Source: Paramacrobiotus richtersi
Lineage: Eukaryota > Tardigrada > Eutardigrada > Parachela > Macrobiotidae
Direction of reading: 5' to 3'
DNA length: 28,778 bases
NCBI GenBank assembly: GCA_034698045.1
Contig: JAQGAU010000411.1
Location: 1-28,778, forward strand
Each line of letters opens with the position of its first letter. Positions within the stretch are counted from its first letter, which is position 1. This document shows, piece after piece, positions 10,102 through 20,800 of this stretch. The translations under genes and the position numbers were made by a program. Under the pieces are notes generated by a model. It had not been told where the DNA came from and searched no databases. It saw nothing but the letters and a program-made list of their open reading frames with translations.

Positions 10102-11800
10102 ATGTTAAAGGTGCAATCGCACTTGTCACGGTTTTCAGCTATCTTGTTCTGCGGATGTTGTATGCTTCCGATATGTTATTCGCTTGAAGAATCAACTCCT
10201 CCGCCTCAATATCAGGGGGGTCCTCCAAGTGCTTTCTTTACAAAACGTATTGTGTTAACTCAGAACAATACGAAAGCAGTACTGAGGTACAGCAATTTCA
10301 CATTGGTGTACAACAACATAAGTTTCACGTTAAAGCGTGATATGGTTGTGATTCGAGTTGACGCAGAAGGCGACGCTATACAGGTGACTTGTACAGACAT
10401 TTTAAGTCAGTATAAGTGTCTGTGTAATGGTCTCGGTATTTAAATACAGGTTCGTGCGACAGTCTCCAGTCTTCCGCAAAGCACCACTGAGGAGGTATCA
10501 CGGCCGATCTGTTTAACCGGTTACCTAGCATTCTGGGATGGCAACTGTAAGACGTTCTGAAACTGCGGAAGCGATGCTGCCAGTTTTTAACTGCGCGAAT
10601 TTACAGATCCAACCTTGCCAGTACTGGCGAATTACGTTTGTGAGCAGCGCTCCGCCGATGCTCTTTCTTACAGTGATACTTTGGTAAGTAAATACAAGGT
10701 AATAGTCAAAAGAGCGCACAGTCGGCGCACCAATTAATAGTCTTGTGTTTATGAAAATACAATAGAGAGACTTACAATTATGATTTTATTCTCAAGTATC
10801 TGGTAACATTTGGCAGCAGATCTAGGCCCTACACGTTACGCTCTTTCAACGATATCAAAGATGGGCGAATCGGGATAATTTGCGTTGCTGTAGTTGGGGT
10901 GTTAGATGCATATGCACAGCTTCAACAAGTTGTGAACACCTTCAACTGACGGTGTCAATTCAAATGGTCGCGTGATCTGGTCCGGCTACCGAACATTCTT
11001 TCAGAAAAGAATTACCAACTACAATTAATTAAGAACGGTCGAACAAGGAGACGATCACAGGATCGATTTCACTCAAAGCAGTCGAATGTCAATCGGTTAG
11101 TAAGATTCGACAAGTCCATCCGCTCAGAATGCACAAGATGCAACCGAATTCACAACGGGGACATGGGCGAGTGTTTTTACCTCAAGTACAAAGTCTAAAT
11201 ACAGGATGTCAATCATTGCCGCTAGTTCACCGTCTCAAGCGGCAGATTACCCAGTCTGCCAAGATAACCAAATGAAATCAGCTTACAGAGAATTACATAA
11301 AGTTAATTAATAAAACACTGAACTTTCACGATACCATGCGATGACTCGTCCCTACGACCGGGTTCCTATCGATACGACCTTCAGATGTCCATTCCAAACT
11401 AGTATGCCAACCTAGGGCACTGAAGAGCTTGCAGAATGAGGCTCGGTGACTTCGAACCCTTTTGACGGTGCTCGATGTACAGTACATCTACGGTGTAAAC
11501 TGTGGCGTGCAGAAGACAAAGCCGTACCTCGCGGTATGCGATACCACTTTTACATTCCTATACCAGCATTTTAAATTAATTCTTCGATGACCGCCTTTAA
11601 ATGGTGCTCTGTTATGTCTGAGCGCAGTTTCGAGCCGATCATCGAAGGATTATATGAAAACGTACCACAGCGAAACGAACGCTGTTGGTATTTTTTTCTA
11701 GAAGTCGAGTGGCCAGATATTCTGTTTTTATAGCTGGTGCAAATCCGTATGGACACGGTCAGACCTACTAAATCCGATGCGTGGACAGTTGAGCTAACTC
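10102..11800 (+). CDS. Protease A, exons 1-4: signal peptide and CUB domain
   Basis: Exon 1 starts at the ATG at 10102 rather than 10075, because the paralogue at 25439 aligns from this Met and the next residues form a clean signal peptide ending near CYS27. The domain then shows alternating strand-like blocks (VLRYSNFTLVY, SFTLKRDMVVIRVDA), YLAFWDGNYPTLPVLANYV, and a last strand pair SDTLLVQIRM and WTVELT. The Y-x3-DG and late S-x-x-L-x-I-x-x pattern is that of CUB domains, which bind proteins or glycans. N55, N65 and N72 lie in N-glycosylation sequons. Exons 2 and 3 are separated by 66- and 60-bp introns, exon 4 by 1050 bp. Exon positions and phases are identical in paralogue B. Confidence 0.82.
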
Positions 11801-14800
11801 GTGAGTGCTGCTTAGTATCGAAAAGCTACTTATTCGGCACCACCCGGCAGTCAAAAGGTCACCTTATCAGCCAGCACGATTACAGCTCGATGAACCAGTT
11901 AATGCGTAACGTATACATGTCGCGATTCGTATATTTAAAGGTCAATTCCACGCGCGAGATAAGTCTCCCGCGCGTGGCCACTCGGCTTCGGGCGTTGTGA
12001 AAACGAGATTAATCGACTAAGCGCAAGAGCTAAATTGAGAAAACTGAAAGTCAAAACTATTTATTTATTTGTTTCGTGGAGAGCAGACAAGCCATCTCGT
12101 GGCATTCGAAAGTCCGGTCAATCTTACAAAAATGAACAGAGCTTCTAGCGAAGACAGAAAATTTTAATAGAACCGCACTCAAGAATATTTTTGCTGCATT
12201 TCATGATGTAAGATAACAATTCTTTACGCGAAGCGCCAGCGTTGTCTTTCCAAAGTTGCGCTTGACGGCTGCATCGATTCGCTGAACCAACAATCTAAAT
12301 TAAGTATTATAGTGCGAGGGACTGAAAAGTTTAATATCTGCTCGCGAGATATCTAGAGGTGTAATTTTATCACAATCTAATCCTGGAAATGAGCCTCATT
12401 TCCAGCTGAGGGCACGCGGATAATTTTCTACTAATTTCGTCTTCTTATAATGTGCGCACATTATAAGAAGACGAAATTAGTAGTAAATCATCCCTGTGTC
12501 CTCGGACCACCGTATTGCATTAGTAGTTATCATACTTTTCAGATATCAGAGCCGGTTATCCAAGAGCGGTCATGAGTCATTTGAGAAAGAAACGTTTTTA
12601 AACTTGAAAAATAAGTAACCCGAGAAACCCCACGCTGTCATCTGGAGAAAAAGTCTGCGTCCGCTCTGCGCAAATCGTCCGCTGGCCAAAGAATGCGATT
12701 TACTACATGCACTCGTTGAAACCGTTTTATAAGTTTTGCGGTACTGTTGAAGCCCTAATGACAGGCATAAGGTGATTAGTTGAAGGGTGACCTTTGATGG
12801 ATCGAACCGAGCTGTACGTCGCTATCGCCAACTCGATCTGGTTTAACACTTGAGAAGCTTAAAACTTGAAAATTTAATTGCCCTGGTCATCGGCCCGGGC
12901 CGTAGATAACCGATTACGAAAATCCAGTTTGATTTCGGTTGGATTGATCCGACCTCAAACCCTATAAATGTCTGGAATATTGATATTTTGACCGAAATGG
13001 CTATGCGCAGCAGTTTTCCTTTGTTTAGGTGTAGAGTTAGGCAACTGTGCCTAAAAAAAACCCACAGTTGCCTAACTCTGTGGTATACCACACATGTAAG
13101 TACATCTTTACATGTTTTAAGTGCGAGACAGCATTGTTTCCGCTTTAGGGGCACCATGTGGAAAGTTGTCCCTTCGCTGTCCGTCGGATGTGAACCAATG
13201 CGTTCCACTGGAACAGATATGTGACGGTTAGTTATCAGATCATTTCACTTGTCTTATCTTTTTTCTGTTGCTACTTTCCCTTACTGATGTTTCTACATAG
13301 TAGCCAGGATCTGCAATTAAGTCTAATATAGGGTGTATTACATTGCGCACCATACCATTTTCCTGTATTGCTTCCGTATTCGCCAAGCCTTGTGATTGGA
13401 GCGATACAGGAAAATGGTATGGTGCGCAATGTAGTACCCCCTATATATACTCGGCCGAAAATCGTCATACGTATTGAAAAGTGCACGAACTGAAAGGAAC
13501 ATTTGAATTTCGGAACCCGCTAAAACTGCTGCTATGTTTCGTTCTACGGTTCATCCTTATTAGGCAAAAAACAGTGTCCTCACGGAGAGGATGAAATATG
13601 TACAACAGAATGTGGTAAGCCTAGGATTCCGATTGAGAGCGATCAAGACCGTTTAAGGATAATCGGTGGTCGACAAGTATGTTCAGTCGGAAACTTACAA
13701 TGTATCCATTCATTCAGGTGTCACACTACTGTATGAAATGTCGCACAGGCTTCGCCACACAGCTGGCCTTGGTATGTGCTTGTGACGTCCGGAAATCTAT
13801 GCGGTGGATCAGTAGTAAGATTTGCGTTGCGTTTTGTTTCTAATGGAATATGTGTGCGCTTTTCTGACACTGTTGACTTTGATGTGGCAAACAGATTGGA
13901 CCACAATGGGTTCTGACAGCAGCGCACTGCCTGTTTGATAAAAGCACCAGAACTACTCCTTCGTAAGTTGACTGAATCTTGTACAGTTTGTTATTTGCTC
14001 CAGTTCATAACAGTGCAAAGCAGTGGGGGATTTCACTACATATTGATGTTCTGCCTCAGCTAGACGCCATCTGCAGGGTGGTCGCATATGGAGCGGAAGT
14101 AAATTTGCCCCTTGAAGACCATGTTGAACATGCCATGTTCGGCAGGCCGTATTTTGGCAGCTGATTGATTTATGAGTACTGATGCCAGATACTAAAACAA
14201 TAATATAATTTTTCTTCTTATGTTTCGGAGGACCACTACTCATGAAAAAAAAGTAGAACTGGACTGGGCATAATAAAATATTTGCTCGATTACGATTCCA
14301 CGTCCTTATCCGGTCTGAAACTAGCCCTCGCTCTCATATGACGTAATTCTCGGTTGGCGAGCCTAATTAGAAATCTGTCGGTTTTGCCACAGGCTTGGCT
14401 ATTTTGCGGTTTTCGTGGGAGGAACGAACAAAGGCGAAAGGTCAATACGATAGCATGTGCAATGTTGTATATATATACAAGTGTGCTGTGTTCGCATAGG
14501 TTCTGTCTCTTTTATTTCTCTGAGTGGGATGGGAACTCCCCATTATCGATCCAAAGTGGCAATGCGTAGCGGAATCTTTACAGACACATAATTGCTGTTG
14601 CTCTGTCTGCCAGCCGGACGAGCGAGCTAGCTAACGATCTTTCGAACCTGCGACCTAGTCTTTGTACGAACACTTCCACCAATCAGGAAAATGCCTTTCG
14701 GTTATTGCTGCAGAAATAATCAAGCACATTGGTCCGAGTATACCGGAAAGACATTTTTTCATCAAGCCGTTCAAAAGCTTGAATGGACTGGAACTTCCAT

Positions 14801-17800
14801 TCAGATTAATTTTGCGGCGCGCAGCTGCCACTTCAAACTCCGAAACTTCGAGGGTCGAAAATCTACAGACTTGATCTTCCAGCCCGTTTGTATTACAGGG
14901 TCTAGGCTCTAGCGCAGCTAAAGTAGACCGTGCTAAAACTTTCGTTGAACAGGTGAGCCTAGTCTGCAGCATCGGTTAGGACTTGACCGTTGTCTGTTAC
15001 TAAGGGCGGGTAGCAATGCCTATTTGCTGCCGACTTTACATAACGCCAAAATGTTCTACCGTTCTGATAATCAGCGGAAATCATAACTCTCGACTCAAAA
15101 AACAATTTTGTTTCCTTGTCTACTTTTCTGCTTGTTTCCTTCCATCTCAACCTTGATAACTCACGGCGGTTACCTTAGGAAGAACAGTGTAATTCTTGAA
15201 AAGTCGGTCTCGAGCACTTATCAAACGTTTTAATCGTTTTAATCGGATACACAGTACTACGGTCACTACTACCGGCTTTGCGCTGAGTTCGTCTGAACTG
15301 ACAGTATTTTTCTGCGATTTCAAAAACTGTAGCCACAAATAACTGCATTGTTTCATTAACGTTTTTGCCACGAAATATGTCTTCCCTATAGACTGACCTC
15401 AATTCCGATAAAAATTCAGAATCTTTATTTCTGTCGAATTTCCGAACCGATTTGGTTTCTTTTACTTCTTTACACGGAGTTACAAGAATTTCCGTTGATA
15501 CTGCGTAATAGTCACATGTGCCTGTGGGTGGCAAAATAATTTCAAAATTTGATCGATGACAGGACGGCGATAAAAAAACATCAAATCGAGGATGTTTCCT
15601 TTCTAATTTGGTAACATCACAAACGTTTGACGAAAATCGAGTTCCTTTGAAAGTTTTAAAAGTACACGACCGTGTTCAGAAACACTGTAAACGAAGCCTA
15701 CAGATAGTCTGCTGCTGCACAATTAAAATCTCCCATGATAATAACTTTTTTCAAAATCTGATTACTTATCCGCTCACTGAGATGCTCTACTACGTAACGT
15801 AGGTATCGTTTCTCTGATACTGCGATCACTACGTTCGGACAGTGTAGTCCCAGGAATAGCACCTTTTCAATTTCCAGGGAGTCAACACGTTCTCCCAGCT
15901 GTCTAGCTTCATTCAAGATTTGGCGGAGTATGGGCAGCAATTCGTCGGAATCGATCTTGTTGTTTTTCGAGGTCTTCTTCGCCAGTTTTTCTACGTGGGT
16001 CAGGGCTTGGATTATCGTTAAATCAACTGGCAGCGACATTGTTTCGCGCAGTTTCAATGTTTTAACATTTGTGATGGATGGACAACTTATACAACTTACA
16101 ACTTAAGGGTCATAAAAGATACTGACAATCAAATACTGACAAAGATACTGACAACGGTGGCAAATGTCTCATTGTGTGAGGTACACATACTTGCGAGTAA
16201 AAGGAGAACTTCCAACAGCTCTCTGACGTTCCGGCGGGATTCCGGCCAGTGGGAGCGAAAAAAGTATTCTGGAGATAAAGAAAGTCCCCTTCACTGCTCT
16301 TATACGGCGCCGTTGATTCATGGCGTACGGCTCGATACAGATTGTGTGTGGGTCTAGTGTGGGCTGTTATTTAAACAAAAGTGAATTAAAAAAAATCTGT
16401 ATTTGTAGGCCACACGAGATTGGAGTCACTGTGCTGCAAGAGAAATGTGGACAATCTATCAGAAAAAAAAATCCAGTGACAAAGGCGCGGAAAGTATTCA
16501 TACATCCACTTTACGGAACCAACCATACCAACGAAATGGGATTACTCCGCGATATGGCATTACTTTTGCTTGACCGTGTATGTATTGCCAACGAAGAAAT
16601 TTTTGAAAGTTTTCCTGGTGACATGGTTTAATATTGGTAAATTTTTGTGAAAATTGTTTTTTTAATATTTATCGCGGGGATTTACCATGCTTTAATAGTC
16701 AATAGGAGTATTGTGATACAACTGTATTTCAAAAACTCAAGGAGCGTGTGGTTCCTTGGAGTGCCACGCTTTAGTTGTTATTTTCTGCTTAAAGTGCCAC
16801 TTTTTTAACCATCAACGCATTATGTTCTGTGGCGACAGGAGAGCTAATCCTGGTATTCAGCTTTTCCGGATGCGGCAATCAAAGGTTTCGTCTGTGTTGC
16901 AGATACGAGAACATCGCCATCACCTGCACAATTTTTTTACAAGGCTCTATTGTCCTTTAACCTGTGACTTTCAGCTGGTTAGGAATGGTGCGCTACAGAG
17001 CCGTTGCGAAAACATATGCTATGTCAGGACTATTTCATCGTACAAAGAAAACAAGCTTGCGTCGTGGTGTTATATCACACCACGCTTGCGTGTTACCGGT
17101 AGTTTTGTTCTCGCTGTACCCGAACAACGGTTTCTGGGAAAAGAGGTCCCATCCGCGAATTCCTGTCAGTTTGTTTCGTGTACCACATTCTGTGCATCCT
17201 CAATGTTACGAGCGCGTTCCTGCTTCCAAAAAAACATTTCTCAAACATTAAGCGACTTGTGGATAAGCCACACAATAAGCCACACTCCGTCTGGCTGGCT
17301 TAGTGCGACAGCTGGGCGGCCCTAATTGTTTTGTTTTCTGTTCCGAATTTTCTCTTGTTGTTTAATTAGTGGCGCGGCATCCACTAGCCCCTTTGTGTTA
17401 ACTCTGCCTATGGCGTGGTTGGTGATCAGCAAACTCGAACTGTTGTCGAAGTCTGGGAGCGAGTGTACGAATCTTTCCGGAAATGTGCTGAAGGGGAGGG
17501 GGCACAATTGCGGAAAAACGGTTATTCATAGTGCGGGTACATATCGGCAATTCTGTGGTATTAATGGAATTTCTGAAAATACTGTGTGGGGAAGAAAACG
17601 GTTAGCAAGTTTTTGTTGATTTTACCAAGAAAGAACAGTATTGTTTTATTCTCCAAGTTTGGATTTGATGACGTCCACGATATCAGACAAGCAACGGTCT
17701 TCCCACCTGGTCAGCCATCTCGATCCAGTAGAGCAACACCACCTGCCTAACCTTGTTCAGCGCTGTGTAGGCGGCGCCTTTAATATTGTTTGCCCTACTC

Positions 17801-20800
17801 TGTGACATCAACTATTATTATTAAACCATTATTATTATATCTGTCGCTGCATGTAAACAATTAAAGTCTGGAAAGAAGTTACTGTATGGAGACGGCTGGC
17901 AAGTTGGAAAAGTCGTTATGTACTTGACATCGCGGCAATACAAAAATTGGTACTACATACTGTTTGCTGGCGCTTGCAGGATGTGGAATTGTCTCCAGAT
18001 GGCGTTCAGGCTGTTTGTCTGCCAGGGCCCAATATGGGTCCTCTGGGCGGTGAGCTGTGCTACACTGCCGGATGTGGAGTGCGAAATCAAGTCGCAGACG
18101 ATCGTACATCTTATCTGAAGCAAGCTAGAGCAACGTTTCTGGGCACTGAAAATAATGCGAAACGCGGATGGCAAAGTGAACCAGATGCGATGCTCATCTG
18201 GCAAGGCGGAGAGGAATCAGCGTAAGTTACACTTGTGCAGCCTGACATGCTGCGCTGACATGACCTCGGCAGCGCATTTCTTAGGGTATTGATCAAGCCA
18301 GATTTTGTTTCAGGTTTTGCTGTATAAGCTGAATCATTTACAAATGGCATGTATCATGGTCGACCCTTGATTATGGTGTCAGTGTGCATGCTGCCGATAA
18401 ACTCATTCAAGGATTTAGCCACTGATTACAAGGTTACAGCGTCACATCAGGGGGATTAGCTATTTCTGAAACTGCCAGATCGAATTAATCTGTCTGTGGT
18501 TGTCCTAGCATAATGAGCTCCTTCAATACTGTCGCATTCTAATTGATTAACGAAAAAACCAAAACCCAGATTTGCGTAATCAGACGAAAGAAACTGCGAA
18601 AGTTCAGTGGCAGGACATAACATGTATCATGGTCGACCCTTGATTATGGTGTCAGTGTGCATGCTGCCGGTAAACTCATTCAAGGATTTAGCCACTGATT
18701 AACAGGTTATAGCGTCACATCAGGGGGGGTAGCTATTTCTGAAATTGCCAGATCAAATTAATCTGTCTGTGGTTGTCCTAGCATAATTAACTCCTTCAAT
18801 ACTGGCGTATTCTGATTTATTAACGAAAAAACCAAAACCCAAATTTGCGTAATCAGACGAAAGAAACAGCGAAAGTCCAGTGGTAGGCCATAACATGTAT
18901 GATGCCAGGTAAAAAACTCAGGGAAAGCCTGTGGTTCTTTCGGGAATATTTTTGGAACTGGTGCTTTTGGTCGGTTCTGGCAGTCCCGGAAAAGTTCTGC
19001 TTCTCCAACCTGGATATAGACTAAGCAAACTAGAGTTTTGTTGGACAGAATTTTCTTGTTTGTTACAACATATTTCGCAATTGTTTGCTTCACTATGATT
19101 CGGAATCACGTAAACTACATTTAAAAAAACATCCTAGTTATGTCTAAAACTCGGGTGTTTGCAGATGTTTCGGAGATAGTGGCGGACCTTTAATATGCCG
19201 CAAGCCATCTACTTTCAACGACACACCGCAGTGGCACCAATTTGGGATCACATCATTTGGTCTCAACGGAACGTAAGTCTTAAAAATCGGAACCCGCATT
19301 TCTGACCACCCTTGTTCGAGACATTTGTGAGTACTGCGCAAACTGAAAGAGTTTATTGGATCCTGTAGGCTGTGTGTGGCAAAAGTTATAAATTCGGTCC
19401 ACCCCTTTAACGGTAGCTTTTACAGGAGTACGTACTACGTACCAAGGATCCTTTCTAGGTATTGGACTTTCTCAGCCATCATTCTTAAGGGGAGTTTCTG
19501 TGTGTTGTGATAAGTATCGATAAAAACAAAACATCCGCACACGTGTACACATTTCACTAGCCTCCGTTATGATTTATAATAGCCAAAACATCAATTAATA
19601 ATGTCCAGCAATCCGTTTGCGCGCAGCGTCCGGTTGTTGCGCAGTAGCGGTAAAAAGTTTAAAGACATTTTCGCCTCAACTAACTCAGCGTTTCATCCAA
19701 GCTTATTAAAACATTTAAAACTTTCATCGTAAATGCACATATATATGATTATCGTTCTGAACCAATCTCAGCCCAAGAGTACGTTTCTGAAATTTTAAAA
19801 TGAATTTTGAGAATTTCAGAACTCATTTTAAACTTTCATAAACATGCTTCCGGACTGAAATTGGTTGAGAACGATCATCATATACAGTACTAGTATATGT
19901 GCATTTATTGTGAAAGTTTCAAGAAGTTCGGATGGAACGTTATTTGAGTAATTTGAGACAAAAATGGCTTTAAACTTTCTACCGCTATTGCGCAACAACT
20001 TTGCGCGAACAAACGGATTCTGGACATTGTTAATTGATGTTCTGGCTTTTATAAATCGCAATGGAGCCTGGCGCAGGGTATACAGTTGCGCGAGTGTTGT
20101 AGTTTCACCAATACTTATGGCATACGCAGAAACTTGCCTTGAGGTGAAAAAATACCCAGTGTGTTCCGTTTTGGGTGGTTCTCAAAGACAATTTTTTACA
20201 TCAAATCGCAGTTGTGTATCGTTACCGCATATCGTACACATGATAGAAAGGATTGCTCTACCCTGTGATCAGGTCATTGCCTGCCCGCAGCGCGCGCGCA
20301 GCCCACGATAAGTGTGTAAACAACAAGCAGGTGAATAAGAAGAAGAGTCTCACTTAATTCAGCCGTGCATCAAAGTATAATTTGAAAACGCTATAAAATG
20401 CGTAGAAAGATAAGAAACGTTATTGCACAAGCTCGTTGGATTTCATCATTTCATCGATTGTGTCAAAAGATATTGAATTTCAAAATAGTCAAAATTCTAT
20501 AACGTTTTATGTAATCAGTGAAACTGCAGAAGGCTTGTGTATTAATCTTTATCGTGTTTTTATGCATTTTATACCGTTTTCAAACCATACTTTTGATGCA
20601 CGGCTGAACTTATCGAGACCTTTGTTCTTAGTTACCTACTCTTTGTTTACCCACCTGTTGTGGGCTGCGCGCGCGCTACCGGTAAACAATGATCTATTCA
20701 CAGGGTAAAGCAATTCCTTTTCTACAAGATTAGTGTGTATCCATTATGATCTACGATGGGCTAGTTCGTATAATTCGCCAATCAAAATTTCCTTTTTCTT

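Larger units (their letters stand above)
7599..10135 (+). repeat. Source arm of a segmental duplication (RING tail, spacer, protease start)
   Basis: This stretch matches 21715-23395 in the same orientation: the last 170 or so codons of the RING gene, its 3' flank, the spacer and the first codons of protease gene A. The RING-coding part is close (about 84% identical residues over the last 95, by eye). The left arm has roughly 880 bp (about 8830-9720) that the right arm lacks. Confidence 0.8.
11801..13148 (+). other. Intron 4 of protease A, with palindromes
   Basis: This 1348-bp intron runs GTGAGT to CTTTAG. It holds short perfect or near-perfect palindromes at 11948-11977, 12383-12405, 12428-12483 and about 13033-13081. 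No coding exon is needed: exon 4 ends after one codon base and the LDLa exon supplies two, giving Arg175. Confidence 0.6.

Noticed and set aside
14620-14660. GGTTCGA word on the minus strand, like a tRNA B box
   Set aside because: No A box or cloverleaf around it, and it falls at the end of the LINE fragment.
16756-17325. 189-codon plus-strand frame
   Set aside because: It lies inside intron 9 between two firmly identified protease exons, shows no domain, and would break the phase if included.
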